From NCBI GenBank assembly GCA_947625645.1, contig CANQPE010000009.1:1-42297 (forward strand): DNA of 42,297 nucleotides. The letters run 5' to 3'. The position numbers and the translations under genes were made by a program. The notes below the pieces were generated by a model that did no database searches, was not told the DNA's origin, and saw nothing but the letters and a program-made list of their open reading frames with translations. This stretch comes from an uncultured Clostridia bacterium (lineage in GTDB: Bacteria > Bacillota > Clostridia > TANB77 > CAG-508). Below are positions 8,818 to 15,817 of this stretch, piece after piece. How positions within the stretch are numbered: the stretch's first letter is position 1; every line of letters starts with the position of its first letter.

Positions 8818-8846
8818 TTGACATTTCTTTTCCAAAAAATTATAAT
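8818..8846 (+). promoter_or_regulatory. Consensus sigma-A promoter
   Basis: TTGACA at 8818-8823, a 17-base spacer and TATAAT at 8841-8846 match the consensus exactly. The promoter drives the DUF5662-like gene at 8872. Confidence 0.9.
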
Positions 8847-8871
8847 TGAGAGTAAGATAGGGGGAAAATAC

Positions 8872-9420
8872 ATGAATTTGTTCCAAAAAACAATCAAACA
8901 TTTTTGTTTAATTACCAAACATAAATGGAATGTTTTTAAACTATGCGTTAGGGTAGGAGAGCCAGTAAGAGGTATTTTACATGATTTATCAAAATATTCT
9001 TGGACAGAGTTTTGGGAAAGTGTGCAATATTACAACGGAACACATTCTCCGATTGTAGAATGCAAAAAAGATCGTGGCTATTCAAAAGCATGGCTACACC
9101 ACAAGGGTAGAAACAAGCATCATGCAGAATATTGGGTGGATTTGAATGCACCAGACAAAACACCAATGATACCATACAAATATGTAGCAGAAATGTTATG
9201 TGATAAATTAGCTGCAGGAATGGCTTATGAAGGAAAAAATTGGACGAAAGAATTTGAATTGCAATATTGGTTGAAAGAAAAAGACCAAATCCTATTGAAC
9301 CCTAACATAAAAGAGATGATTACAGATTGTTTAACACAAGTGAGTGAAAAAGGAATTAAACCTGTATATACAAAACAAAATTTTAAAAAATTATATGAAA
9401 AATATTGCGTGAAACATTGA
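8872..9420 (+). CDS. DUF5662-family-like protein
   Basis: This 182-residue soluble protein has conserved-looking His- and aromatic-rich segments: ILHDLSKYSWTEFWES near the N-terminus and WLHHKGRNKHHAEYW in the middle, then MIPYKYVAEMLCDKLAAG. The pattern of His, Asp and Trp residues resembles DUF5662 family proteins found in Firmicutes and phages, where a metal-binding HD-like fold has been suggested. No biochemical role is established here. The ATG at 8872 is placed 25 bases after the consensus -10 with a GGGGG ribosome site. The longer frame starting at 8818 would begin inside the -35 element, so it is rejected. The stop codon overlaps the -35 of the next promoter. Confidence 0.75.
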   Translation: MNLFQKTIKHFCLITKHKWNVFKLCVRVGEPVRGILHDLSKYSWTEFWESVQYYNGTHSPIVECKKDRGYSKAWLHHKGRNKHHAEYWVDLNAPDKTPMIPYKYVAEMLCDKLAAGMAYEGKNWTKEFELQYWLKEKDQILLNPNIKEMITDCLTQVSEKGIKPVYTKQNFKKLYEKYCVKH

Positions 9421-9445
9421 CAAATGATAAAAATACTAGTATAAT
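9417..9445 (+). promoter_or_regulatory. Consensus promoter of rpmF
   Basis: TTGACA at 9417-9422, a 17-base spacer and TATAAT at 9440-9445. The -35 hexamer contains the TGA stop codon of the preceding gene. Confidence 0.9.
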
Positions 9446-9513
9446 TTTATAGTGATTTAAAAAAGAAAACAAAATGGATATATACATATATCTGATTAAG
9501 GAGGGATACAAAG

Positions 9514-9705
9514 ATGGCACAACCAAAAAGAAGATGGTCAAAAGCAAGAACACATGCAAAACGTTCAACATGGAAAAAGGAACAACCAAACGTAGCAACA
9601 TGCCCACATTGTCATGAACCAGTTTTACCACACAGAGTTTGCGGAAATTGCGGATATTATGATGGAAAGCAAGTCGTTGCTATGAATGAGACAGAAAATA
9701 AATAA
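9514..9705 (+). CDS. rpmF: 50S ribosomal protein L32, zinc-binding type
   Basis: This is a 63-residue large-subunit ribosomal protein. It opens MAQPKRRWSKARTHAKRS, the usual basic arm, and carries the zinc ribbon CPHC (residues 30-33) and CGNC (43-46) followed by GYYDGK. A strong AAGGAGGG site precedes the ATG. In many bacteria rpmF leads plsX and the fab genes. Here it stands alone behind its own promoter, with the DUF308 gene downstream behind about 210 bases without a gene. Confidence 0.95.
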   Translation: MAQPKRRWSKARTHAKRSTWKKEQPNVATCPHCHEPVLPHRVCGNCGYYDGKQVVAMNETENK

Positions 9706-9850
9706 AAGAATGGATTTGTTGATGTAAGAAAGTGTATGAGTAATCAATATGAGAACTTATGCATTTTTTTTATAGAATATGGTTGCAAGTTATATGTTAC
9801 AAAGGATAACGAATATTTGACAATTTTTTTTATTTTTTTACAAAAAAAAC

Positions 9851-9879
9851 TATACAAAAAAAAAATAATGTGATAAAAT
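9851..9879 (+). promoter_or_regulatory. Possible promoter of the DUF308 gene
   Basis: TATACA at 9851-9856, a 17-base spacer and TAAAAT at 9874-9879 with a TG extension. The -35 match is weak and the region is poly-A, so this is tentative. Nothing else was seen in 9706-9850 apart from AT-rich sequence. Confidence 0.4.
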
Positions 9880-9916
9880 GAGTTCAGTAAAATACAAAAG
9901 AAAGAGAGGGAGAAAC

Positions 9917-10456
9917 ATGTTTGAAAAATTTTTAAAAAGGTCAAATTGGACAGATATTACAATATCATTTGTATTTGCACTTTTAGGAATTCTATTAATG
10001 GCAAAACCAGATGATATGATGGCATTTCTTTCTACTTTGTTAGGAGCTGTATTTATTATTATGGGATTTCTAAAATTGGTAGACTATTTTACTTCACAAG
10101 ACAAAGAGGATTACTTATTAACAATGGCAGTTATCTTTGTTATCATAGGAGCCATTATGCTATTATCTCCAACGATTATTTCTAATTTATTTAGCATTGT
10201 GTTAGGAATTTGGATTATTGCTTCTGGATTGGGTAATTTTCAAACAGCTCTAATATGGAAAGAAGTAAAATCAGGATATTGGACAGCTACGTTAATCTTA
10301 TCTATGTTAACGATTGTAGCAGGAATTGCTATATTAGTTATGACATCACTTGCTGTACAAGTAGCAGGGATTATTATTACATGCTATGCTGTATTAGATA
10401 TCATTACAAAAGTAATTTTTATGAAAAAAATGAAAACTTATGCCAAAGAATCATAA
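9917..10456 (+). CDS. DUF308 (HdeD-like) membrane protein
   Basis: The 179-residue protein has about six hydrophobic helices in three pairs. They begin at WTDITISFVFALLGILLMAK, with further segments at LSTLLGAVFIIMGFLKL, LTMAVIFVIIGAIMLL and IVLGIWIIASGL. The G-I-x-L-L pattern with Pro or Asp between pairs is the signature of the DUF308/HdeD acid-resistance membrane family. HdeD has a role in acid tolerance at high density in E. coli, but members in Firmicutes are uncharacterised. The start at 9917 is chosen for the GAGGGAG site 6-12 bases upstream. An earlier ATG at 9878 lies in the promoter region and would add a basic 13-residue leader. Confidence 0.8.
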   Translation: MFEKFLKRSNWTDITISFVFALLGILLMAKPDDMMAFLSTLLGAVFIIMGFLKLVDYFTSQDKEDYLLTMAVIFVIIGAIMLLSPTIISNLFSIVLGIWIIASGLGNFQTALIWKEVKSGYWTATLILSMLTIVAGIAILVMTSLAVQVAGIIITCYAVLDIITKVIFMKKMKTYAKES

Positions 10457-10477
10457 AAGCAAGATTTGTCACAATGT

Positions 10478-10542
10478 ATTAGCTTTGCGTCTTTTAACTC
10501 TCACACCCATGTGTTTGTAGAGCTAAAAGAAGTAAAGCTAAT
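10478..10542. repeat. 65-base imperfect hairpin upstream of thioredoxin
   Basis: The outer stem ATTAGCTTT (10478-10486) pairs with AAAGCTAAT (10534-10542). After a three-base mismatch, TCTTTTA pairs with TAAAAGA. Inner CTCT/AGAG and ACAC/GTGT pairs lead to a small loop. There is no T-tract after the stem, so simple termination is not obvious. It may be a small palindromic repeat or a structured RNA in the leader of the thioredoxin operon. Confidence 0.55.
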
Positions 10543-10624
10543 TTATTATGCAAACAAAATGCAAGAAAATTACATATTATATAAGGTTTAGGATAAACTA
10601 AGAAACGAAAGGAATGTGAATTTT

Positions 10625-10936
10625 ATGGAAATAAAAAGAATTTCAACAGAAAGTTTTAATGAGGAGGTATTGCAAGCAGATAAGCCTGTATTGGTTGATT
10701 TTTATGCCGATTGGTGTGGACCATGTACAATGATGGCACCAATTATGGAAGAAGTTGCAAAAGCAGTGGAAAATGAGGTACTAGTTGCCAAAATAAATAT
10801 TGATGAAAACCAAGATTTAGCCATGCAATATCGTATAGAAAGTATTCCAACTTTGGTTTTATTTAAAAAGGGAACCATTGAAAAAACGCTTGTTGGTGTG
10901 AGAAGCAAAGAGGAAATTTTAGAGGCAATTAGATAA
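10625..10936 (+). CDS. trxA: Thioredoxin
   Basis: The 103-residue disulfide oxidoreductase has the active site WCGPC at about residues 29-33 inside DFYADWCGPCTMMAP, and the cis-proline segment ESIPTLVLFKKG later in the chain. It is cytosolic with no signal peptide. The ATG at 10625 is preferred. The GAAAGGAATGTGA ribosome site ends at 10619, and the earlier GTG at 10616 lies inside it. The DnaB-like gene starts 59 bases downstream with no terminator, so the two may be one transcript. As several thioredoxins can exist in a genome, the symbol trxA is provisional. Confidence 0.92.
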   Translation: MEIKRISTESFNEEVLQADKPVLVDFYADWCGPCTMMAPIMEEVAKAVENEVLVAKINIDENQDLAMQYRIESIPTLVLFKKGTIEKTLVGVRSKEEILEAIR

Positions 10937-10995
10937 CAGAAGAAGCAATGAAATATCATGACAATGTTGTGCCAAAGGAAGGAATGTGAAAAAAT

Positions 10996-12846
10996 ATGGA
11001 AATGGAACTAGGAAGTATCAAAAAAATAAATGAAATGCTAAACAGAATACCAATTACACCAGACAATCAAGAAGAACTTGAAAGTGCAAAACAAGCTATG
11101 GCAGATCATGATTATATAACAGCACTAACGATTATGAAGCGTCTGAATGAAAAAGAAAATATGAGAAGAACAGCACTCATAACCGACGATGATGTGTATC
11201 AAGAAGATGAAATGTATGAAGATGACGAAGATGAATTTGATGAGGAATATGAAGATGAAAATGAAGAAGAAAAAGAAATTCAGCCATTTGAATTAGAAGA
11301 GGAAGAGTATTCTTTTGAAACAGAAAGAGACATTGCAAAATATCCAAAGGAATTGAGGAATATTGAGCTAGAAAAGATATATATTGGCTTATTGTTACAA
11401 GAACCCAAATTAATTGTTCGCTATCATATTTTATTTGAAGATTGCTTTTTTGAAAGTGAAAGTTTATTAAATATTTATAAAAGTATTCTTTTTACAGAAG
11501 GTGGAAATTATACACCAGAAAAAGCAAAACAAAAATTTAATTTTTCAAAAGAAGTAGAAGATATTTATCAACAAAAATATCAATTAAAGAAATATGTTGA
11601 AGGCAAAGATTATAACATGGAAACCGTGTATACAGATTTGAAAAAGTTATGTATTTTGAGAAAAAAGTATACACAAATGCCAATTGAGACGATTCAAAAT
11701 AAGATTGTAGACATTGCAAATTATGAATTATATGACAAAATGACGGTAGAAGAGGTTGAAAGTGCCACCAATCAAGTAACTGTAACAGACAAGTTTAAGC
11801 AAGCTATATTGAATTTAAAATTAACAGATTTCTTAGAATCGGGAGAAAGCAATTTAGCAAATGGGTTAGCGTTACCATTTCCTATTTTAACGAGTGTATT
11901 TAAGGGAATACGCAAGGGGGAGACAATGGCAATTGCAATGCCATCTAATGCTGGTAAAAGTAGATTTACGGTTAATTTGGCAACATATACAGCACTGGTG
12001 CATCATAAGAAAGTCCTTATTATTTCTAATGAAATGTCAGAAGAAAAAATGAGGTTAACGTTGATTACGACCATTCTGAATCATCCAGAAATTCAAAAGT
12101 TACATGGAAAGAAAATTAGCAAAACAGAAGGAGAACTTTTGGAATTTAAGTTTAGACCAGATGACCCAAAAGGCGTAACACTAGATGAAAAGGGATTTGT
12201 GGTTCCTGAGAAAAAAGAATCTAGGCAACAATTTGTGAAACGTTTATCTAAAATTTCAACAGAGTTTAAAATGACAATTGCTGTGACGGAATGGATTAAT
12301 AAACAAGTAAGCAATGATATTTATTTTATTAATATTACAGACCATACGAATGATGAACTAAAAAAGGTTATTATGAACTATTATTATAAAGAAAAGATTG
12401 AATATATTTTTTATGATACCTTAAAAACAGATACAGATCATATTGGAAATGGCGAAGAGTTAAAGAGAACGGCAACCATACTTTCTAATTTAGCTCAAAA
12501 TTTTGGCATTTTTATTTGTTCTACTTTGCAATTGACAGAAAATAAAACAAACCCAATTAATTTGGATATTAATGATTTGGCGGTTAGTAGAACTGTGAAA
12601 GAGGTGCTAGATACGCTTTGTCTGATGAAGCAGATTCCAAGGGATATGTATGATGATTTTCAATATTCCGAACATGAAGTGGATACGAAATTTTATCCAT
12701 TAGAAAAGTTTGATGACCCAGATGAAAGATATTATGCTTGCATTGTGGATAAAAATAGGGCTGGTGCAAAACCTAAATTATTGTTCAATCTAAATTTAGC
12801 TTATAACCGTTGGGAAGAATTGGGGTACCTAAGCTTAAAGCAGTAA
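10996..12846 (+). CDS. DnaB-like replicative helicase paralogue with acidic insert
   Basis: The 616-residue protein has a short helical N-terminus (1-60) and a dense acidic linker at about 63-112 (DEMYEDDEDEFDEEYEDENE). A DnaB N-terminal-like helical domain follows (IELEKIYIGLLLQEPKLI), then a RecA-type ATPase core. Walker A is PSNAGKS at about 316-322, instead of the usual PGMGKT. Motifs IISNEMSEEKMR and Walker B EYIFYDT at about 469-475 follow, and STLQLTENKTNPI sits in the position of the DnaB QLNR motif. The core is broken by a long insert at about 372-450 (HGKKISKTEGEL through IYFINITDH). The preceding ribosome site is AAAGGAAGGAATGTGA. Context is thioredoxin, not replication or phage genes, so this is probably a divergent paralogue rather than the main helicase. 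Confidence 0.7.
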   Translation: MEMELGSIKKINEMLNRIPITPDNQEELESAKQAMADHDYITALTIMKRLNEKENMRRTALITDDDVYQEDEMYEDDEDEFDEEYEDENEEEKEIQPFELEEEEYSFETERDIAKYPKELRNIELEKIYIGLLLQEPKLIVRYHILFEDCFFESESLLNIYKSILFTEGGNYTPEKAKQKFNFSKEVEDIYQQKYQLKKYVEGKDYNMETVYTDLKKLCILRKKYTQMPIETIQNKIVDIANYELYDKMTVEEVESATNQVTVTDKFKQAILNLKLTDFLESGESNLANGLALPFPILTSVFKGIRKGETMAIAMPSNAGKSRFTVNLATYTALVHHKKVLIISNEMSEEKMRLTLITTILNHPEIQKLHGKKISKTEGELLEFKFRPDDPKGVTLDEKGFVVPEKKESRQQFVKRLSKISTEFKMTIAVTEWINKQVSNDIYFINITDHTNDELKKVIMNYYYKEKIEYIFYDTLKTDTDHIGNGEELKRTATILSNLAQNFGIFICSTLQLTENKTNPINLDINDLAVSRTVKEVLDTLCLMKQIPRDMYDDFQYSEHEVDTKFYPLEKFDDPDERYYACIVDKNRAGAKPKLLFNLNLAYNRWEELGYLSLKQ

Positions 12847-12858
12847 AGTTAGGAAAAA

Positions 12859-12906
12859 GAAACTACTAGATATTCTTGGATAGAATACCTAGTAGTTTCT
12901 TTTTTA
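12859..12906. terminator. Strong bidirectional terminator
   Basis: A 17-bp stem with one mismatch (GAAACTACTAGATATTC at 12859-12875 with 12883-12899) and loop TTGGATA is followed by an eight-T run. It lies between the convergent DnaB-like gene and the membrane gene at 12925. Confidence 0.9.
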
Positions 12907-12924
12907 TTGGCAATTCTTGTGTTT

Positions 12925-13164
12925 TTAGCAGTCCTTTTCTTTGTTTTTCGTCCTATGTTTTTTCCCTTTATTAGCTAATTTAGATAACAGTACAATTCCT
13001 GCTACTGTATAGAGTATACTAATAGCAACAAGACTTAATGTTACTTGTATGGGAAAATCTTCAGCCAAAAAAGTAATGGTAATAGGTGCTAAAAGTAACC
13101 AAATTGCAAAAGCAAACCAACCCCAAGTTTCTTTAAAGAATCGTTTTAGTTTCCGTTTCTTCAT
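12925..13164 (-). CDS. Small two-helix membrane protein, unknown
   Basis: The 79-residue protein has a basic N-terminus (MKKRKLKRFFKET) and two hydrophobic helices (WGWFAFAIWLLLAPITITFL and VTLSLVAISILYTVAGIVLL). The tail is lysine-rich (KKHRTKNKEKDC) and should stay in the cytoplasm. A good AGGAGG site lies upstream of the start on the minus strand. The neighbour upstream on the same strand is another membrane protein, 91 bases away, and the terminator at 12859 closes the unit. No family is recognised. Confidence 0.65.
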   Translation of the reverse strand: MKKRKLKRFFKETWGWFAFAIWLLLAPITITFLAEDFPIQVTLSLVAISILYTVAGIVLLSKLANKGKKHRTKNKEKDC

Positions 13165-13255
13165 GCCAATACCTCCTGAAAAAATTTTTTTTACGATGTT
13201 TGTGTATAGTCAACCTGTAAAACAGGATTAAAAAGAAATGAACATAACAATTTTA

Positions 13256-13711
13256 TCATTTTTTATTGAAATTTTCAACCTTTAAAAAATGTCTAAGAAT
13301 TAATATAATCAGCGTTTGAAAATATGGAACTAGAACACAAGTAAAAATTCCAATTCCTATCAACCCAACCAAAACACCTACCCCTAAATTTGTAATCTGA
13401 AGCAATGTCAGAACAAAATCACAAGATATCCATACTATAAAAAGAAGCAATATGAAAGCAATTGGTAAAGCCAAAATGTAATAGAATACCTTTAATAGTT
13501 TGCTCTCTATTTTATCCCCTTTATTTATTAAAAATCTGCATATTTTTGAACTTGGAGAACTGATAACGAATACCTCTACAGAAATGATAATTGAAAAGAT
13601 CCACTGTGGATTGTTTTTATATAAAAACCAACCATTAAAAACTATAAATACCAAAAAAGTTATAATCATTCTTGATAATTTTATATATTTATCTAATAAA
13701 TTACTTTGCAT
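13256..13711 (-). CDS. Multi-pass membrane protein, unknown
   Basis: The 151-residue protein has four predicted membrane helices: LSRMIITFLVFIVFNGWFLY, WIFSIIISVEVFVIS, VFYYILALPIAFILLLFIVW and VGVLVGLIGIGIFTCVLVPYF. Charged loops and a basic tail join them. A GAAGGG ribosome site precedes the ATG on the minus strand. It does not resemble a known transporter. With the gene at 12925 it forms a small block of membrane proteins between a strong terminator and tRNA-Leu, in what looks like an accessory pocket. Confidence 0.6.
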   Translation of the reverse strand: MQSNLLDKYIKLSRMIITFLVFIVFNGWFLYKNNPQWIFSIIISVEVFVISSPSSKICRFLINKGDKIESKLLKVFYYILALPIAFILLLFIVWISCDFVLTLLQITNLGVGVLVGLIGIGIFTCVLVPYFQTLIILILRHFLKVENFNKK

Positions 13712-13756
13712 TTTTATACCCTTCTTTCGACTTTTTTATCACCATAATATTTTACA

Positions 13757-13891
13757 CTATCTATATTTTTTATTTGGAGATTTCTCATTTTTATCAGTTG
13801 TTTCATCATCAGTAATAAACGTAACCTTATTGACGATTATATACATACAATATGTAAATTCAATAATAAATAAGGAATAAAATAACAACAC
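13757..13891 (-). other. Doubtful 44-codon reading frame upstream of the 13256 gene
   Basis: A minus-strand frame beginning at a GTG (13889-13891) would encode a hydrophobic start (LLFYSLFIIEFTYCMYIIV) and a polar tail (ITDDETTDKNEKSPNKK). The composition looks protein-like, but there is no good ribosome site and the start codon sits inside a hairpin. It may be a gene remnant. The stretch 13712-14126 otherwise holds only the two hairpins and the gene tail listed separately. Confidence 0.25.
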
Positions 13892-13926
13892 ATTCCACTA
13901 TGCCAATATTGCGAATGTGTTGTTAT
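13882..13926. repeat. Perfect 14-bp inverted repeat
   Basis: ATAACAACACATTC (13882-13895) is repeated inverted at 13913-13926, with a 17-base loop. No T-run follows on either strand beyond AT-rich sequence. It may be a terminator-like or mobile palindrome. Confidence 0.6.
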
Positions 13927-13941
13927 ACTCTTATGTAGTGG

Positions 13942-13962
13942 TAACCGCATTCACTGCGGTTA
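13942..13962. repeat. Short perfect hairpin
   Basis: TAACCGCA and TGCGGTTA form an 8-bp perfect stem with loop TTCAC. It lies 15 bases after the 14-bp inverted repeat, so the two form a tandem hairpin pair. Confidence 0.55.
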
Positions 13963-14030
13963 TTCATTTCCTATATTTATTATACTTGAGATTTTAGGAA
14001 AAGTCAAATAGTAATATATAAAAAAATAAT

Positions 14031-14117
14031 TTATCTGTATCCATCATCAAAAGGTTCTCTATAATCTCTCATTTGTGAAGTCACACTTCTAAGTTCTTCT
14101 CTATAAAGTTCAAACAG
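14031..14117 (-). pseudogene. 3' gene fragment abutting tRNA-Leu
   Basis: A minus-strand frame runs from a TAG at 14118-14120 to a TAA at 14031-14033 and encodes LFELYREELRSV, then TSQMRDYREPFDDGYR. The 28 codons look like the hydrophilic C-terminus of a real protein, but there is no start codon or ribosome site, and it begins 10 bases past the CCA end of tRNA-Leu. This is what remains when a gene is cut by integration or excision at a tRNA 3' end. The parent gene is not recognised. Confidence 0.4.
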
Positions 14118-14126
14118 CTACATCGT

Positions 14127-14213
14127 TGGTGCCGGTGGTGGGACTCGAACCCACACGCCATTGCTGACAACAGATTTTGAGTCTGTCCCGTCTACCAATT
14201 CCAGCACACCGGC
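14127..14213 (-). tRNA. tRNA-Leu (anticodon CAA)
   Basis: The minus strand folds as a class II tRNA. The 7-bp acceptor is GCCGGTG/CACCGGC, with discriminator A and an encoded CCA at 14127-14129. The D arm contains AATTGGTAGAC. The anticodon stem ACAGA/TCTGT encloses the loop CTCAAAA, giving anticodon CAA. A long variable arm follows, and the T arm is GTGGGTTCGAGTCCCAC. The long variable arm and CAA anticodon identify leucine (codon UUG). Confidence 0.95.
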
Positions 14214-14226
14214 ACATTACGTATCT

Positions 14227-14255
14227 ATCTTAACACAAATAGAAAAAAATGTCCA
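14227..14255 (-). promoter_or_regulatory. Promoter of tRNA-Leu
   Basis: On the minus strand, -35 TGGACA (14250-14255), a 17-base spacer and -10 TAAGAT (14227-14232) place the transcription start about 7 bases before the mature tRNA. Confidence 0.65.
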
Positions 14256-14273
14256 GAACTTTATGAAAATTTA

Positions 14274-14302
14274 TTGACTTTTTTTGCAGAGTCATATAAA
14301 AT
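14274..14302 (+). promoter_or_regulatory. Promoter of rubrerythrin
   Basis: TTGACT at 14274-14279, a 17-base spacer and TAAAAT at 14297-14302. It is divergent from the tRNA-Leu promoter. Confidence 0.65.
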
Positions 14303-14339
14303 AAAGATGATGTTAATAAAAAGAAGGAGGAATATACAA

Positions 14340-14879
14340 ATGGAATTAAAAGGTTCAAAAACAGAAAAAAATTTAATGGAAGCTTTTGCAGGGGAGTCAC
14401 AAGCAAGAAATAAATATACATATTTTGCAAGTAAAGCAAAAAAAGAAGGATATGAACAAATTGCAGCAATATTCCAAGAAACAGCAGACAATGAAAAGGA
14501 GCATGCAAAATTGTGGTTTAAACTACTACAAGGAGGAGAAATAAAATCAACACTAGAAAATTTACAAGCTGCTGCAGACGGAGAAAATTATGAGTGGACA
14601 GATATGTATGACAGAATGGCAAAAGAAGCAAAGGAAGAAGGATTTGACAACATTGCATTCTTATTTTCTGCAGTTGGAAAAATTGAAAAAGAACATGAAG
14701 AAAGATATAAAAAATTAATCGAAAACTTAGAAAATGGGCTTGTGTTCAGTAAAGATGGCGACAGAATCTGGAAATGTAGAAATTGTGGACATATTGTGAT
14801 TGGAAAATCAGCTCCAGAAATTTGCCCAGTATGTGCGCATCCAAAAGCATATTTTGAAATTAAAGCAGAAAACTATTAA
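14340..14879 (+). CDS. rbr: Rubrerythrin
   Basis: Rubrerythrin is a non-haem di-iron peroxidase that reduces hydrogen peroxide in anaerobes. The 179-residue protein has the four-helix ferritin-like domain with iron ligands in [14 protein letters not shown] (Glu20), NEKEHAKL (Glu53, His56), the AKEAKEEGF helix (Glu94) and [11 protein letters not shown] (Glu127, His130). A C-terminal rubredoxin domain follows, with CRNC and CPVC holding the FeS4 centre. The ATG at 14340 follows AAGGAGG. The earlier in-frame start at 14274 lies in the -35. It is transcribed alone and ends at a terminator. Its presence supports an anaerobic lifestyle with oxidative-stress defence. Confidence 0.95.
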   Translation: MELKGSKTEKNLMEAFAGESQARNKYTYFASKAKKEGYEQIAAIFQETADNEKEHAKLWFKLLQGGEIKSTLENLQAAADGENYEWTDMYDRMAKEAKEEGFDNIAFLFSAVGKIEKEHEERYKKLIENLENGLVFSKDGDRIWKCRNCGHIVIGKSAPEICPVCAHPKAYFEIKAENY

Positions 14880-14884
14880 AATAA

Positions 14885-14918
14885 GTTGGGGGACAAACAT
14901 TAGCCCCTCACTTTTTTT
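14885..14918 (+). terminator. Terminator of rubrerythrin
   Basis: GTTGGGGG (14885-14892) pairs with CCCCTCAC (14904-14911), with one mismatch and one G-U. It is followed by seven T at 14912-14918. Confidence 0.7.
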
Positions 14919-14923
14919 ATATT

Positions 14924-14956
14924 CTAGGAAAGTCATCGTCGAAGACGATAGTCTAG
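14924..14956. repeat. Small palindrome between rbr and rsmE
   Basis: ATCGTC-GAA-GACGAT forms a 6-bp stem with flanking CTAG boxes that can also pair. Its role is unclear; no T-run follows. Confidence 0.35.
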
Positions 14957-14986
14957 CAACTTTTATGTGGCTTTTGCCAAAAACAC

Positions 14987-15015
14987 TTGAAAAAAATATA
15001 AAATAATGATATAAT
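14987..15015 (+). promoter_or_regulatory. Promoter of the rsmE-glmM operon
   Basis: TTGAAA at 14987-14992, a 17-base spacer and TATAAT at 15010-15015 with an extended -10 TG. It is the only strong promoter found ahead of the closely spaced genes 15041-20270. Confidence 0.8.
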
Positions 15016-15040
15016 CAACACGTTATTGGGAGGAAAGCAC

Positions 15041-15790
15041 ATGCCAAAGTTTTTTGTAACAAACGAGCAAGTAAAAGACGGAACCATAACCATACAGGGA
15101 AAAGATGTTAACCATATTAAACATGTGTTACGTATGAAAATAGGAGAAATCATACACATATGTAATACAAACCAAAACCAGGACTATATTAGTAAAATAG
15201 AAATGATGACAGAAAAAGCCATCTTTTGCAAAATTATAGAATATGAAGAAACAAAGGTAGAATCTAATGTTAAAGTGAGTATATTTCAAGGGTTGCCCAA
15301 AAGTGATAAAATGGAACTTGTTATTCAAAAGGCAATAGAATTGGGTGTAAATGAGATTTATCCTGTACAAATGAAAAGATGTGTCGTACAGTTAAAAGAC
15401 CAAAATAAAAAAATACAGAGATGGCAAACCATTGCAGAAGTAGCAAGTAAACAATGCGGAAGAAGCATGATACCTAAAATTCAAAACTGTATTACCATAC
15501 AAGATATCTGTCAGATGTCATCACAATTTGATGCTATACTGGTTGCGTATGAACAAGAAAAAATTCATACATTAAAGGCAGAATTACAGCTTCTGAAAAA
15601 GCAATATGAAAAAGAAAATACATTAAAGATAGGGATTGTTATAGGCCCAGAAGGAGGGCTAGCAACAGAGGAAGTGGAGCTACTTCAAAATTATGGGGGA
15701 AAAAGTGTTACACTAGGCAAGCGAATTTTACGAACAGAAACAGTGGCACTAAACGTATTAAGTAATATTATGTATGAATTTGAGGGATGA
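15041..15790 (+). CDS. rsmE: 16S rRNA m3U1498 methyltransferase RsmE
   Basis: RsmE is a SPOUT-class enzyme that N3-methylates U1498 of 16S rRNA in assembled 30S subunits. The 249-residue protein has an N-terminal PUA-like domain (MPKFFVTNEQ, then DVNHIKHVLRMKIGE) and a C-terminal knotted SAM-binding domain with IGPEGGLATEEVELL and LGKRILRTETVALNVLS. The ATG at 15041 follows GGGAGGAAAGCAC, and the upstream TTG at 15026 is within the ribosome-site region. In many Firmicutes rsmE follows prmA and dnaJ. Here it leads an operon with yicC, remA, rpoZ and glmM. Confidence 0.95.
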   Translation: MPKFFVTNEQVKDGTITIQGKDVNHIKHVLRMKIGEIIHICNTNQNQDYISKIEMMTEKAIFCKIIEYEETKVESNVKVSIFQGLPKSDKMELVIQKAIELGVNEIYPVQMKRCVVQLKDQNKKIQRWQTIAEVASKQCGRSMIPKIQNCITIQDICQMSSQFDAILVAYEQEKIHTLKAELQLLKKQYEKENTLKIGIVIGPEGGLATEEVELLQNYGGKSVTLGKRILRTETVALNVLSNIMYEFEG

Positions 15791-15817
15791 AATTGCCAGA
15801 AAGGAATGAATTTTAAT

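Noticed and set aside
9706..9916. A small gene or structured RNA between rpmF and the DUF308 gene
   Set aside because: Only AT-rich sequence with long A and T runs was seen, with no ribosome site plus ORF and no stable stem.
13500..13880. A 126-codon + strand frame opposite the 13256 membrane gene
   Set aside because: It has no ribosome site and overlaps the better-supported minus-strand gene, whose membrane pattern and ribosome site are convincing. The long frame is a by-product of AT-rich hydrophobic codons.
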